Positions 16,242 to 26,203 of a DNA stretch of 64,000 nucleotides are shown in pieces. This DNA is from Pseudomonas wenzhouensis (GTDB lineage Bacteria; Pseudomonadota; Gammaproteobacteria; Pseudomonadales; Pseudomonadaceae): the NCBI RefSeq assembly GCF_021029445.1, contig NZ_CP072610.1, positions 3,472,001-3,536,000 on the forward strand, given 5' to 3'. The stretch's first letter is position 1; each line of letters opens with the position of its first letter. The notes under the pieces were generated by a model, which did no database searches, had not been told where the DNA came from, and saw only the letters and a list, made by a program, of their open reading frames with translations. Both the position numbers and the translations under genes were made by a program.

Positions 16242-17567
16242 ATGCGCCGCATACTCAATGACCTGAAAATCATGATCCTGGCCAACCTGTGGGTGGTGCC
16301 GGTGGTGGCCGCGCTGGTCTGGGCGCTGTTCCAGTTCGTCGCGCCGCCACCGCCGATGAGCGCCAGCATGGCCACCGGCACGCAAGGCGGCGCCTATCAG
16401 CAGTTTGCCGAGCGACTGAAGGAAGAACTGGCCAAGGAAGGTTTCGAGCTCACCCTGGTACCCACCTCCGGCTCGCGTGACAACCTGCAACGCCTGCTCG
16501 CCGAGGCGCCCGAGGTGCAGATCGCCCTGGTGCAGAGCGGCCTGGAGCGCCAGTTGGCGCCTGACGAACAACGCCAGTTACAGAGCCTGGGGGCGATCTA
16601 TCAGGAGCCGCTGTGGCTGTTCTATCGCCGTGACATTGAGTTGGATCGCATTGCCGACCTGCTGCCGCTGCGCCTCGGCCTGGGCGGCGAAGGCAGTGGT
16701 ACGCGCGCCGCCAGCGACGCCATCCTCGGCGCCAACGCCATCGTCCCCGAGCAGTATCCCGACACCTGGCAGAGCCTCGGCGGCGGTAAGGCCGCTCGCG
16801 CATTGATGGCGGGCGAGCTGGACGCGGCCTTCTTCGTCGGCCCGGCAGAAAATGCCCTGGTGCAGCAACTGGCCGCCAACCCGGACATCGCCCTGGCGCA
16901 CTTTCGCCGTGCTGCGGCCTACGAGGCGCGCCTGCCCTTCTTCAATCAGGTGAAGGTCGGTGAAGGCCTGCTCGATCTGGCCAGCAATGCGCCGGACCGC
17001 GACATTGTCACCCTGGCCCCGGTGGCCACGCTGGTGGTCAATGACGACTTCAACCCCGGCCTGGTGCCGCTGTTTCTCGCAGCCAGCCGTGAGGTGATGA
17101 AGAACGGCAATCTGCTCGACGCCGCCGGCACCTTCCCCAGCGCCGAGCCGCGCACCTTCGAGCTGCACAAGGATGCCGGGCATTACTACGCCAAGGGGCT
17201 GCCGATTTTGCAGCGCTACCTGCCGTTTCGCATCGCCTCGCTGGCCGACCGCTACATCATCCTGCTGATCCCGCTGATCGTGGTGATGATCCCGCTGTTC
17301 AAGGCCGTTGGGCCGATCTACCAGTGGCGCATCCGCGCGCGCATCTACCGCTGGTACAAATACCTGCGCGAGATCGACCGCAAACTGCACGCCGGCTCAC
17401 TGCCGGACGCGCTCGGCAGCGAAATCGAGCGGCTGGAGAAACTGGAAGACGAACTCGCCGCGGTGGAAGTGCCGCTGTCGTACTCCAATGAGCTGTACGA
17501 GCTGCACATGCATGTGCGCTATGTGATCGAGCGGTTGCGCGAGTTGCAGCGGCGGCGGCAGCCGTAG
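16242..17567 (+). CDS. TAXI-family (TRAP-type) solute-binding protein, membrane-anchored
   Basis: ATG at 16242 (MRRILNDLKIMILANLW) follows AAAGGAAG and gives 441 residues; an upstream start at 16152 has no site. An N-terminal helix (about 8-28) anchors a periplasmic TAXI domain, beginning MATGTQGGAYQQFAERL and containing QIALVQSGL and LRLGLGGEGSGTRAA. A second helix near residues 335-355 (YIILLIPLIVVMIPLF) is followed by a basic, coiled cytoplasmic tail of about 90 residues (RIRARIYRWYKYLREIDRKL). That tail is absent from ordinary TRAP binding proteins. No TRAP permease gene is adjacent, so a sensing role is as likely as transport. Confidence 0.85.
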   Translation: MRRILNDLKIMILANLWVVPVVAALVWALFQFVAPPPPMSASMATGTQGGAYQQFAERLKEELAKEGFELTLVPTSGSRDNLQRLLAEAPEVQIALVQSGLERQLAPDEQRQLQSLGAIYQEPLWLFYRRDIELDRIADLLPLRLGLGGEGSGTRAASDAILGANAIVPEQYPDTWQSLGGGKAARALMAGELDAAFFVGPAENALVQQLAANPDIALAHFRRAAAYEARLPFFNQVKVGEGLLDLASNAPDRDIVTLAPVATLVVNDDFNPGLVPLFLAASREVMKNGNLLDAAGTFPSAEPRTFELHKDAGHYYAKGLPILQRYLPFRIASLADRYIILLIPLIVVMIPLFKAVGPIYQWRIRARIYRWYKYLREIDRKLHAGSLPDALGSEIERLEKLEDELAAVEVPLSYSNELYELHMHVRYVIERLRELQRRRQP

Positions 17568-17628
17568 GGTGGACATCGCTTTTTCATGTCCACCGATGCG
17601 CAGTGGATGGAAAAAGCGCCTCCACCCT
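17566..17628. repeat. long hairpin directly after the TAXI gene stop
   Basis: GGGTGGACATCGCTTTTTCAT pairs with the downstream GTGGATGGAAAAAGCG and TCCACCC, a nearly complete stem. It overlaps the stop codon and probably ends transcription or protects the mRNA. Confidence 0.55.
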
Positions 17629-17660
17629 GAGTAAAAGTGAAGTAGCCGTTTCTGACGGTT

Positions 17661-17743
17661 AGGAGCCGCGCCTCGCGGCGAATGGTTCAGGCAACCTCGA
17701 TCATGAGCTGAACCCACCATTCGCCCTGGGGCGGGGCTCCTAC
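17661..17743. repeat. REP-type repeat (GGAGCCGCGCCTCGCGGCGAA family)
   Basis: The ends AGGAGCCGCGCCTCGCGGCGAA and TTCGCCCTGGGGCGGGGCTCCT are imperfect complements around a short spacer. Relatives occur at 29894-29968 and 45885-45963. Confidence 0.6.
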
Positions 17744-17912
17744 AGTTCGTGGACAACGCGAAGTTTGTCCATCGCTTGGACTGAGCCCGCGACGACTTCT
17801 GTGGGCTTTAGCCGCGAGCGGCTGCATAGCGTTCACCGATGCATGCGCACCAGAATCCATGACCCGCTTCGGGTAAACTTCGGCTCTTGTTTCATTTGCC
17901 CACGAGACCGCC

Positions 17913-18920
17913 ATGCCGATCCGTCACTGCATCGTCCACCTGATCGACAAGAAGCCCGACGGCAGCCCCGCCGTGCTGCACGCCCGCGACAGCGAGTTGG
18001 CCACGTCGCAAGCCATGGAGAACCTGCTGGCCGACCTCAACGAGAGCTACAACGCCAAGCAGGGCAAGGCCTGGGGGCTGTTCCACGAGGAATCCGGCGC
18101 CTACCCGTTCAGCGGCTGGCTCAAGGCCTATCTCGATGGCGAGCAGGACTTCACCGCCTTCAGCCGCCAGGCCGTCGAGCACCTGCAGAAGCTGATGGAA
18201 GAATCTAACCTGTCCACTGGCGGCCACGTGCTGTTCGCCCACTACCAGCAAGGCATGACCGACTACCTGGCCATCGCCCTGCTGCACCACAGCGAAGGCG
18301 TGGCGGTGACCGACGCGCTGGACGTGACGCCGGCCAAGCACCTGGATCTGGGCCAGTTGCACTTGGCCGCGCGCATCAACATCAGCGAGTGGCAGAACAA
18401 CAAGCAGTCCAAGCAATACATCTCCTTCATCAAGGGCAAGAACGGCAAGAAGGTCTCGGACTACTTCCGCGACTTCATTGGTTGCCAGGAAGGCGTCGAC
18501 GGCCCCGGCGAAACCCGCACCCTGCTCAAGGCCTTCAGCGACTTCGTGGAAAGCGAAGACCTGCCCGAAGAACAGGCCCGCGAGAAGACCAAGACCCTGG
18601 TCGGCTACGCTACCGGCCAGGCCAAGATGGGCGAGCCGATCACCCTGGAAGAGCTCTCCGGGCTGATCGACGAGGAACGCCCCAAGGCCTTCTACGAGCA
18701 CATCCGCAACAAGGACTACGGCATGGCCCCGGAATTTCCGGCGGACAAACGTACCTTGAGCCAGTTCCAGCGCTTTACCGGGCGTGCTGAAGGGCTGTCG
18801 ATCAGCTTCGAGGCGCACCTGCTGGGCTCGAAGATCGAATACGACGAGGGCCGCGACATGCTGATCATTCGTCAGTTGCCGACCCAGTTGAAAGATCAGC
18901 TCAAGCGGCGGCAGGATTGA
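17913..18920 (+). CDS. yejK: nucleoid-associated protein YejK (NdpA)
   Basis: The 335-residue product reads as the YejK/NdpA family throughout: [14 protein letters not shown] at the start, [40 protein letters not shown] in the middle and [27 protein letters not shown] near the end. The family localises to the nucleoid and its function is poorly defined; some relatives are phage-targeted. The length is normal and no operon partner is evident. A strong promoter is not obvious; the upstream 340 bases are filled mostly by repeats. Confidence 0.95.
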   Translation: MPIRHCIVHLIDKKPDGSPAVLHARDSELATSQAMENLLADLNESYNAKQGKAWGLFHEESGAYPFSGWLKAYLDGEQDFTAFSRQAVEHLQKLMEESNLSTGGHVLFAHYQQGMTDYLAIALLHHSEGVAVTDALDVTPAKHLDLGQLHLAARINISEWQNNKQSKQYISFIKGKNGKKVSDYFRDFIGCQEGVDGPGETRTLLKAFSDFVESEDLPEEQAREKTKTLVGYATGQAKMGEPITLEELSGLIDEERPKAFYEHIRNKDYGMAPEFPADKRTLSQFQRFTGRAEGLSISFEAHLLGSKIEYDEGRDMLIIRQLPTQLKDQLKRRQD

Positions 18921-19017
18921 TGCATTCGTAGGGCGGGCCGGGTGGCGATCCGCTTTAGTCCACCAAAGCAGTCCAAGTCGGCACCCGAGCTACCTTAGGA
19001 AGCTGAGATCGTTGTTG

Positions 19018-19035
19018 GTGGGCTGAAGCCCACCC
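19018..19035. repeat. short palindromic repeat GGTGGGCTGAAGCCCACC
   Basis: A perfect 18-base palindrome followed by CTAC. An identical core occurs at 53240-53257. It is a dispersed Pseudomonas-type repeat. Confidence 0.55.
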
Positions 19036-19087
19036 TACAAACCTACGGGCCTGACATGACCGCGCTATCACACAAGGACGCGAAACC

Positions 19088-19408
19088 ATGAAGACGATTG
19101 TATTGCTGCTCGCCGCGCTGGCTCTGTGGCAGAACTGGGACAAGATCGACCGCTGGTTGAACCCGCCGCAGGCCGGCAACGCCAGCGGCGAGATCGTGCT
19201 CTACGCGACGCAATGGTGCGGTTACTGCGCCAAGACCCGCGAGCTGTTCGCCGAGGATGGCATTGCCTATCGCGAAGTGGATATCGAGAACGATGCGGCT
19301 GGCCGCGCCCAGTACCAGGCGCTGGGTGGCCGGGGCGTGCCGGTGATCGATCTGCGCGGCCAGGTGATTCACGGCTACGACGTGCGCGCCATCCGCGCCG
19401 CCTACTGA
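19088..19408 (+). CDS. glutaredoxin-family protein with N-terminal membrane segment
   Basis: The 106-residue protein has a short hydrophobic N-terminus (MKTIVLLLAALALWQNWDKI) that could be an anchor or signal. A glutaredoxin-like domain follows, with the redox motif WCGYC near residue 43 and the cis-Pro/glutathione-binding segment GGRGVPVIDLRGQVIHGYD near 80. It probably reduces mixed disulfides or serves as a thiol carrier; location at the membrane or periplasm is suggested only by the N-terminus. An ACAAGGACG site precedes the ATG. It ends three bases before the stop of the convergent AraC gene. Confidence 0.85.
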   Translation: MKTIVLLLAALALWQNWDKIDRWLNPPQAGNASGEIVLYATQWCGYCAKTRELFAEDGIAYREVDIENDAAGRAQYQALGGRGVPVIDLRGQVIHGYDVRAIRAAY

Positions 19409-19410
19409 CC

Positions 19411-20490
19411 TCAACTCAGCGAACCATCCTCACGCCGCCACTGCCGTGGGCTGACGCCGAACCAGCGGCGGAAGGCGCGCGAGAAGGCGCTGGTTTCCGA
19501 ATAGCCGAGCAACGGCGCCAGGTGCGAGATGGGTAGCTGCGGCTGGCGCAGGTAACGGTTGGCCAGTTCGCGGCGCACGTTGTCCACCAGTTGCGAGAAG
19601 CTCAGCCCCTGCTCACGCAGGCGCCGCTGCAGCGACCAACTGGCCATGCCGAGCATTTCCGCGACATCTTCCAGCGCCGGCTCGCCGTACAGCAGACGCT
19701 GGCGAATCTGCTCGCGCACGTCGTTGACCATATCCCGCTCACCACGCCCGCACAGGGCGCTGATCTGGTTCAGCGAGTCCTGCATGACCATCAGCAGTAC
19801 CGGATCACTGTCCGGCATGGCGCGGTCGAGGCCGCGCTTGGGAATCAGCAGGGAATTGCACGGCTGCTCGAAATACACCGGCGCATCGAACACCTTACAG
19901 TGCTCGTGCCAATGCTCTGGCCGTGGGTGTTCGAAGTGCACCGCGCGCGGCGCCCACTGCGGGCCAAGCACATGACGCACCAGGTTGAGGGCCATGCCCA
20001 GGGTCAACTCGGCATCCTGGCGGCGGCTGAGAATGGCGCCATGGCGCACTTGATAGTCGAAGCGGTAGCACTCGCCCTCGTCGACCAGGCGGATCAGGCT
20101 GTTGCGCTGGTGCAGCGGAAAGGCGCGGGCGAAGTTGATCAGCGCCTGTTCCAGGGTCGCCGAGCACAGCCCGATATAACCAAGCAGGCCAAGCGCCTGC
20201 GGCTTGAACTGCTGACCGTAGTACAGACCGAAGTTGTCGCAGCCGGACTGATGCGCGGCTTCTTCCAGCACCTGGCAGTAATTGGGCAGCGCCAGGCTCA
20301 GGGTCGGATGGCGCAGGCACTCGGGGTCGATGCCGGAGACCCCGAGGATACGATCCGGGTCACCGCCCTGCTTTTCGATGAAGCCGCACAGGCCACTCGC
20401 AGCAGCCGCCAGCACACCCGCATTAGCCGGCGCACCGGACAACAGCGAAGCGCCGAACGAACCACCTGCCTGGGAGAGAAAGGCACTCAT
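19411..20490 (-). CDS. AraC-family regulator, likely controls the ethanolamine genes
   Basis: ATG at 20490 follows a strong AGGAGG site and gives 359 residues; the longer frame back to 20703 is unsupported. The N-terminal 200 residues match the arabinose-binding-like domain found in this AraC subgroup (QQFKPQALGLLGYIGLCSATLEQAL). The C-terminal 100 form two helix-turn-helix motifs (LEDVAEMLGMASWSLQRRLREQGLSFSQLVDNVRRELA … LGYSETSAFSRAFRRWFGVSPRQWR). It faces exaC-eutHBC across 324 bases, so control of that cluster is inferred. P. aeruginosa uses an unrelated sigma-54 activator (EatR) for the same genes. Confidence 0.85.
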   Translation of the reverse strand: MSAFLSQAGGSFGASLLSGAPANAGVLAAAASGLCGFIEKQGGDPDRILGVSGIDPECLRHPTLSLALPNYCQVLEEAAHQSGCDNFGLYYGQQFKPQALGLLGYIGLCSATLEQALINFARAFPLHQRNSLIRLVDEGECYRFDYQVRHGAILSRRQDAELTLGMALNLVRHVLGPQWAPRAVHFEHPRPEHWHEHCKVFDAPVYFEQPCNSLLIPKRGLDRAMPDSDPVLLMVMQDSLNQISALCGRGERDMVNDVREQIRQRLLYGEPALEDVAEMLGMASWSLQRRLREQGLSFSQLVDNVRRELANRYLRQPQLPISHLAPLLGYSETSAFSRAFRRWFGVSPRQWRREDGSLS

Positions 20491-20676
20491 CGGGGCCTCC
20501 TTGGTAACAGTGCGTTTCGACAAGCAAGAAATACGCCTGCACTGTCGCACCGCAAAACCACGGTTCAAACGCCACCTCCGTGCCCCGCCCTGCCAGGCGA
20601 GTGAGTCATTTTGAAACATTCGCACCAAAACGCAGCGGACGACTTGACCCATTACGACACAGGCAGCGTTGGCGCC

Positions 20677-20694
20677 TGCAAAGTTGACTTTGCA
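20677..20694. promoter_or_regulatory. palindrome in the AraC-exaC divergent region
   Basis: TGCAAAGTTGACTTTGCA is a perfect inverted repeat with 8-base arms. It lies midway in the 324-base gap (20491-20814) between the divergent AraC gene and exaC. It is a candidate operator, and no other strong signal was seen in this gap. Confidence 0.4.
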
Positions 20695-20814
20695 CGACAG
20701 CAAGCCCCCTGTGCAGTCAAGTTGCGCCCATGAAATCGGCTCATGATCGACCCAGGCTGAACGTCAGCTCACCTGCTACGTACAACTACAACAACATCGT
20801 TTCGGAGAACGCTC

Positions 20815-22335
20815 ATGATTTATGCCAAGCCTGGAACTAGCGGCGCCGTCGTCACCCTCAAGCCGCGTTACGGCAACTACATCGGTGGCGAGTTCGTCGC
20901 CCCGCTCAGCGGCCAGTATTTCAGCAACACCAGCCCGGTCGACGGCTCGGTGATCGCCGAATTTCCCCGTTCCAACGCCGCCGATATCGACAAGGCACTG
21001 GACGCCGCGCATGCCGCCGCCGATGCCTGGGGGCGCACCAGCGTGCAGGAACGCTCGCACATCCTGCTGAAAATCGCCGACCGCATCGAAGCCAACCTCG
21101 AGCTGCTGGCCGTGGCCGAAACCTGGGACAACGGCAAGGCCGTGCGTGAAACCCTCAACGCCGACGTACCGCTGGCTGCCGACCACTTCCGCTACTTCGC
21201 CGGCTGCATCCGCGCCCAGGAGGGTAGCACCGCCGAGATCAACGACGGCACCGTGGCCTACCACTTCCACGAGCCGCTGGGCGTGGTCGGGCAGATCATC
21301 CCGTGGAACTTCCCGCTGCTGATGGCCGCCTGGAAACTGGCTCCGGCCCTGGCCGCCGGCAACGCCATCGTGCTCAAGCCAGCCGAGCAGACGCCGCTGT
21401 CGATCACCCTGCTGATGGAAATCATCGGCGACCTGCTGCCGCCGGGCGTGCTCAACATCGTCCAGGGCTTCGGCCGCGAGGCTGGTGAAGCGCTGGCCAC
21501 CAGCAAGCGCATCGCCAAGATCGCCTTCACCGGCTCCACCCCGGTCGGTTCGCACATCCTCAAATGCGCGGCCGAGAACATCATTCCGAGCACCGTCGAG
21601 CTGGGTGGCAAATCGCCGAACATTTTCTTCGCCGACATCATGAACGCCGAGCCGGCCTTCATCGAGAAAGCCGCCGAAGGTCTGGTGCTGGGCTTCTTCA
21701 ACCAGGGCGAGGTGTGCACCTGCCCGTCGCGTGCGCTGGTGCAGGAGTCGATCTACGACGCCTTCATGGTCGAGGTGATGAAGAAGGTCAAACAGATCAA
21801 GCGCGGCAACCCGCTGGATACCGAGACCATGGTCGGTGCCCAGGCCTCGCAACAGCAGTTCGACAAGATCTTGAGCTACCTGGAGATCGCCCAGCAGGAA
21901 GGCGCGCAGGTGCTGACCGGTGGCGCCGCCGAGCGTCTGGACGGCGACCTGGCCAGCGGTTACTACATCCAGCCGACCCTGCTCAAGGGCACCAACCAGA
22001 TGCGCGTGTTCCAGGAAGAGATCTTCGGCCCGGTGATCGGTGTGACCACCTTCAAGGACGAAGCCGAAGCCCTGGCCATTGCCAACGACACCGAGTTCGG
22101 CCTAGGCGCCGGCGTGTGGAGCCGCGACATGAATGTCGCCTACCGCATGGGCCGTGCGATCAAGGCTGGTCGCGTGTGGACCAACTGCTACCACCTGTAC
22201 CCGGCGCATGCTGCCTTCGGCGGCTACAAGAAGTCCGGGGTCGGGCGTGAAACCCACAAGATGATGCTCGATCACTACCAGCAGACCAAGAACCTGCTGG
22301 TGAGCTACGACATCAATCCGCTGGGGTTCTTTTAA
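20815..22335 (+). CDS. exaC: acetaldehyde dehydrogenase (NAD+-dependent, ExaC/AldB type)
   Basis: The 506-residue protein belongs to the aldehyde dehydrogenase superfamily. Visible landmarks are [13 protein letters not shown] with the conserved Asn, the cofactor loop FTGSTPVG, the Glu of [11 protein letters not shown], the catalytic Cys in [13 protein letters not shown], and EEIFGPVI near the C-terminus. It is close to the acetaldehyde dehydrogenases of ethanol and ethanolamine metabolism. Acetaldehyde released by EutBC would be oxidised here to acetate. A GGAGAACGCTC site precedes the ATG. It is the first gene of the cluster with eutH, eutB and eutC. Confidence 0.92.
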   Translation: MIYAKPGTSGAVVTLKPRYGNYIGGEFVAPLSGQYFSNTSPVDGSVIAEFPRSNAADIDKALDAAHAAADAWGRTSVQERSHILLKIADRIEANLELLAVAETWDNGKAVRETLNADVPLAADHFRYFAGCIRAQEGSTAEINDGTVAYHFHEPLGVVGQIIPWNFPLLMAAWKLAPALAAGNAIVLKPAEQTPLSITLLMEIIGDLLPPGVLNIVQGFGREAGEALATSKRIAKIAFTGSTPVGSHILKCAAENIIPSTVELGGKSPNIFFADIMNAEPAFIEKAAEGLVLGFFNQGEVCTCPSRALVQESIYDAFMVEVMKKVKQIKRGNPLDTETMVGAQASQQQFDKILSYLEIAQQEGAQVLTGGAAERLDGDLASGYYIQPTLLKGTNQMRVFQEEIFGPVIGVTTFKDEAEALAIANDTEFGLGAGVWSRDMNVAYRMGRAIKAGRVWTNCYHLYPAHAAFGGYKKSGVGRETHKMMLDHYQQTKNLLVSYDINPLGFF

Positions 22336-22497
22336 TCCACCGTTGTTTACGGTCTGCCATGCACAAGACGCGGCTCACGCCCGTTCGGATCGTCCGCAAG
22401 CCGGCCCTGCTGCCTCTGCGCAGAGGGCTCGGCCAAGGCAGCGTTCGAGCGGGCCAATACCGCACCGTCACTCAATAAAGACAGTCAGGGCACAGCA

Positions 22498-23757
22498 ATG
22501 GATCAGATAGGTAATTACGTTCTCTACATCATCATGGCCTGCGCCGTTGCAGGGGCGTTCGCGGCCATCTACGACAGCGAGAAGGGCCTGGGCAAGGAGT
22601 TCATGGAGGGCATCCACGCCACCGGCTACATCTTCGTACCGGCGGCCGGCATCATGGCCTCCATCCCGTATCTCACGGTGATCATCGAGAAGGCTTGCGG
22701 GCCGTTTTTCAACGCCCTCGGCGCCGACCCGGCACTGGCCGCGACCATGATCATCGCCTCGGACATGGGCGGCTATCACTTGGCATCGGCGCTGGCGTCG
22801 AGCAAGGAAGCGCTGGTCATGGCGCTGATCACCGGCTTCATGGGTGGTGCCACCATCGTCTTCTCCATCCCCATGGGGCTGGCGATGCTCGACAAGCGTG
22901 ACCACAAATACATGGCACTGGGCATCATGTCCGGCATCCTGACCATTCCGCTCGGCGTACTGATTGCCAGCGTATTGCTGGTAGCGAGCGACCCGATGAT
23001 CCGCGAAGTGGTCGCCACCAATGGCGAGGCGACCTATCAGCTGGCCATGGGCCTGGGCAGCATCTTCGCCAACCTGCTGCCGATCATCGTCTTCGTCGTT
23101 GCCCTGGCTGCCGGCCTGCGCTTTCTGCCGGATCTGATGATCAAGGGCTTCATCGGTTTCGGCCGTGGCCTGGACGCGATGATCAAACTGGTGCTGGTAT
23201 TCTCCATCGTCGAGTACTTCACCGGGGTGTTCACCATCGTCTTTGGTGGCTGGGGCTTCGACCCGATCATCGCGGACGCCGAAGACCAGACCCGCGCCCT
23301 GGAAACCGCCGGCTACATCGGCATCATGCTGGCGGGCGCTTTCCCTATGGTCTACCTGCTGCGCAAATACTTCGGCGGCCCGCTGGAACACCTGGGCAGC
23401 AAGGTCGGTCTGAGCGCCGTGGGCAGCGCCGGCATGCTCGCGACCATCGCCAACATCCTGGCCATGTTCCGCCTGGTGCGCTTCATGCCACCGAAGGACA
23501 AGGTGATCAACATCGCCTTCGCCGTCTGCGCGGCCTTCCTGCTGGGTGACCACTTGTCCTTTACGGCCAACTTCCAGCCCACCATCATCCTGCCAGTGCT
23601 GATCGGCAAGCTGATCGCAGGTTTTGCCGCCATCGGCCTGGCCTATTGGCTATCGGTGCCCAAGGCGCTGGAACTGGAGCAACAGGATCGCGCTGTCGGC
23701 ATCATCGAACAGGATGAGTACCCGGTCGCAGGTAAGCCGCAGGTCAGCCCGGCCTGA
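22498..23757 (+). CDS. eutH: ethanolamine permease EutH
   Basis: The 419-residue protein has about ten membrane helices and reads as EutH along its length: GNYVLYIIMACAVAGAFAAIYDSEKGLGKEFMEGIHATGYIFVPAAGIMA at the start and DHLSFTANFQPTIILPVLIGKLIAG near the end. EutH takes up ethanolamine, which matters most when the free base is scarce. It lies between exaC and eutB on the same strand. The 160 bases between exaC and this gene contain no clear terminator, so one transcript is likely. Confidence 0.93.
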   Translation: MDQIGNYVLYIIMACAVAGAFAAIYDSEKGLGKEFMEGIHATGYIFVPAAGIMASIPYLTVIIEKACGPFFNALGADPALAATMIIASDMGGYHLASALASSKEALVMALITGFMGGATIVFSIPMGLAMLDKRDHKYMALGIMSGILTIPLGVLIASVLLVASDPMIREVVATNGEATYQLAMGLGSIFANLLPIIVFVVALAAGLRFLPDLMIKGFIGFGRGLDAMIKLVLVFSIVEYFTGVFTIVFGGWGFDPIIADAEDQTRALETAGYIGIMLAGAFPMVYLLRKYFGGPLEHLGSKVGLSAVGSAGMLATIANILAMFRLVRFMPPKDKVINIAFAVCAAFLLGDHLSFTANFQPTIILPVLIGKLIAGFAAIGLAYWLSVPKALELEQQDRAVGIIEQDEYPVAGKPQVSPA

Positions 23758-23842
23758 CAACCGCCGCAACGCCTGACGCCTGCCACGCAGACGCCGGGCG
23801 TTGCCCGACGGCGAACGAGAGAGACTGGTTGAGGACAGATAC

Positions 23843-25237
23843 ATGGCAAGCTACTCCCACAGCATGGCCGGCCAGACCTGGCGCTTCGACAGCCTGCGCG
23901 AGCTGATGGCCAAGGCTACGCCGGCACGCTCCGGCGACTACCTGGCCGGCGTCGCGGCCAGCAACGATGCCGAGCGCGCCGCCGCGCAGATGACGCTGGC
24001 CAATGTGCCGCTGAAGACCTTTCTGCAGGAGGCGCTGATTCCCTATGAGAGCGACGAAGTCACCCGCCTGATCATCGACACTCATGATGCCCAGGCCTTC
24101 GCCCCGGTCAGCCACCTCACGGTGGGCGGGTTTCGCGACTGGCTGCTCTGCGACGACGCCGACGAAGCCAGCCTCACGGCGCTGGCCCCTGGGCTGACGC
24201 CGGAGATGGTCGCGGCGGTGTCGAAGATCATGCGTATTCAGGATCTGGTTCTGGTGGCGCAGAAGACCCGCGTGGTCACCCGCTTCCGCAACACCCAGGG
24301 GCTGCGCGGGCGCATGTCCACCCGCCTGCAACCGAACCACCCGACCGACGATCCGGCCGGCATCGCCGCCAGCGTGGTCGACGGCCTGCTCTACGGTAAC
24401 GGCGATGCCATGATCGGCATCAACCCGGCCACCGACAGCATGAGCGCCGTATGCACCCTGCTGGAGATGCTCGATGCGGTGATCCAGCGCTACGAGATTC
24501 CCACCCAGTCCTGCGTGCTGACCCACGTCACCAGCTCCATCGCTGCCATCGAGCGCGGCGCGCCGCTGGATCTGGTGTTCCAGTCCATCGCCGGCACCGA
24601 GGCGGCCAATGCCAGCTTCGGCGTCAGCCTCAAGGTGCTGCAGGAAGGCTACGAAGCCGGCCTGAGCCTCAAGCGCGGCACCCTCGGCAACAACCTGATG
24701 TACTTCGAAACCGGCCAGGGCAGCGCGCTGTCGGCCAACGCCAACCACGGCGTCGACCAGCAGACCTGCGAAACCCGCGCCTACGCCGTGGCTCGCCACT
24801 TCAACCCGTTTCTGGTCAATACCGTGGTCGGCTTCATCGGCCCGGAGTACCTGTACAACGGCAAGCAGATCATCCGCGCCGGGCTGGAAGATCATTTCTG
24901 CGGCAAGCTGCTCGGCGTGCCCATGGGCTGCGACATCTGCTACACCAACCATGCCGAAGCCGACCAGGACGACATGGACATGCTGCTGACCCTGCTCGGC
25001 ACGGCGGGCATCAACTTCATCATGGGCATTCCCGGCTCGGATGACGTGATGCTCAACTACCAGACCACCTCCTTCCACGATGCCCTGTATGCACGCAAGG
25101 TGCTCGGCCTGCACGCTGCACCGGAGTTCGAGGCCTGGCTGGCGCGCATGGGGATTTTCCAGCAACAGGGTGGCCGCCTGCGCATGGGCGATGAGCTACC
25201 TCCGGCATTTCGCCAGGCGTTGGCGCAGTTGTCCTGA
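23843..25237 (+). CDS. eutB: ethanolamine ammonia-lyase large subunit EutB
   Basis: From ATG 23843, with a GAGGACAG site, the product has 464 residues, the normal length; an upstream frame from 23801 adds 14 unlikely residues. Motifs of the catalytic barrel include QDLVLVAQKTRVVTRFRNT, RLQPNHPTDDPAGIAASVVDGLLYGNGDA and GVPMGCDICYTNHAEADQDDMD. With EutC and adenosylcobalamin it converts ethanolamine to acetaldehyde and ammonia. eutC follows 15 bases downstream. No reactivase (EutA), microcompartment shell or cobalamin adenosyltransferase (EutT) gene is in the neighbourhood. Confidence 0.96.
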   Translation: MASYSHSMAGQTWRFDSLRELMAKATPARSGDYLAGVAASNDAERAAAQMTLANVPLKTFLQEALIPYESDEVTRLIIDTHDAQAFAPVSHLTVGGFRDWLLCDDADEASLTALAPGLTPEMVAAVSKIMRIQDLVLVAQKTRVVTRFRNTQGLRGRMSTRLQPNHPTDDPAGIAASVVDGLLYGNGDAMIGINPATDSMSAVCTLLEMLDAVIQRYEIPTQSCVLTHVTSSIAAIERGAPLDLVFQSIAGTEAANASFGVSLKVLQEGYEAGLSLKRGTLGNNLMYFETGQGSALSANANHGVDQQTCETRAYAVARHFNPFLVNTVVGFIGPEYLYNGKQIIRAGLEDHFCGKLLGVPMGCDICYTNHAEADQDDMDMLLTLLGTAGINFIMGIPGSDDVMLNYQTTSFHDALYARKVLGLHAAPEFEAWLARMGIFQQQGGRLRMGDELPPAFRQALAQLS

Positions 25238-25252
25238 TCAATCGAGGCCGTC

Positions 25253-26062
25253 ATGAGCGAAAAGTCCCCCGCCACCGCAAACCCCTGGCAGCAACTGCGC
25301 CAATTGACACCGGCACGCATTGCACTGGGCCGCGCCGGCACCAGCCTGCCGACTGCTGCGCAACTGGATTTCCAGTTCGCCCACGCCCAGGCGCGTGACG
25401 CCGTGCATCTGCCATTCGACCACACTGCCCTGCGCGAAGCGTTGCATGACCGCCAGTTGCCCACCCTGTTGTTGCACAGCGCCGCCGCCGACCGTCACAC
25501 CTACCTGCAACGCCCGGATCTGGGCCGGCGCCTGCACGAAGATGCCGCACGCCTGCTCGATGACTACGCCGCCGAGCACGGCCGGGGCTGTGACCTGGCC
25601 ATCGTCATCGCTGACGGCCTGTCATCGCTGGCAGTGCACAAGCACAGCCTGCCGTTTCTCGACCGTTTGCTGGAGCAGGTGCAGGCAGAAGGCTGGTCGC
25701 TGGCACCGATTACCCTGGTGGAACAGGGCCGGGTGGCCGTTGCCGATGAAGTGGGGCAGCGCCTGGGGGCGAAGATGACGGTGATCCTGATTGGCGAGCG
25801 CCCCGGCCTGAGTTCGCCGGACAGCCTGGGCCTGTACTTCACCTACGCGCCGCGCGTCGGCCTCAACGACGCCTACCGCAACTGCATCTCCAACGTGCGC
25901 CTGGAGGGTCTGAGCTATGGCATGGCCACCTTCCGCCTGATGTACCTGATGCGCGAGGCCTGCCGCCGCCAGCTCTCGGGCGTCGATCTCAAGGACGAAG
26001 CCGAAGTGCCGACGCTGGACAGCGCCGGGCCGGGTAATTTTCTGCTGCCGGATCAGCGTTGA
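25253..26062 (+). CDS. eutC: ethanolamine ammonia-lyase small subunit EutC
   Basis: The 269-residue subunit shows the family sequence [34 protein letters not shown] near the N-terminus, [19 protein letters not shown] in the middle and [37 protein letters not shown] near residue 185. It completes the cobalamin-binding interface with EutB. It is the last gene of the ethanolamine cluster, and a REP-type repeat follows before the convergent GST gene. Confidence 0.95.
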   Translation: MSEKSPATANPWQQLRQLTPARIALGRAGTSLPTAAQLDFQFAHAQARDAVHLPFDHTALREALHDRQLPTLLLHSAAADRHTYLQRPDLGRRLHEDAARLLDDYAAEHGRGCDLAIVIADGLSSLAVHKHSLPFLDRLLEQVQAEGWSLAPITLVEQGRVAVADEVGQRLGAKMTVILIGERPGLSSPDSLGLYFTYAPRVGLNDAYRNCISNVRLEGLSYGMATFRLMYLMREACRRQLSGVDLKDEAEVPTLDSAGPGNFLLPDQR

Positions 26063-26134
26063 AGCGGTTGCTTAGCGCCTCGATGCACGCCGTGGTGGAT
26101 GAAAAAATCATCATCCACCCGCACTGACCACCCA

Positions 26135-26196
26135 CGTAACCCGAATGCAATCCAGGCATCCCTGACTCGTCGTCCCCGGATTGCATCCGGGCTACG
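26135..26196. repeat. REP repeat (CCGGATTGCATCCGG family)
   Basis: GTAACCCGAATGCAATCC and GGATTGCATCCGGGCTAC lie in opposite orientation between two convergent genes. The same unit appears near 13090, 45800 and 50380. Confidence 0.7.
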
Positions 26197-26203
26197 GACG
26201 CTA

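Noticed and set aside
19591..20604. Plus-strand ORF of 337 residues opposite the AraC gene
   Set aside because: Shadow of a well-supported AraC-family gene.
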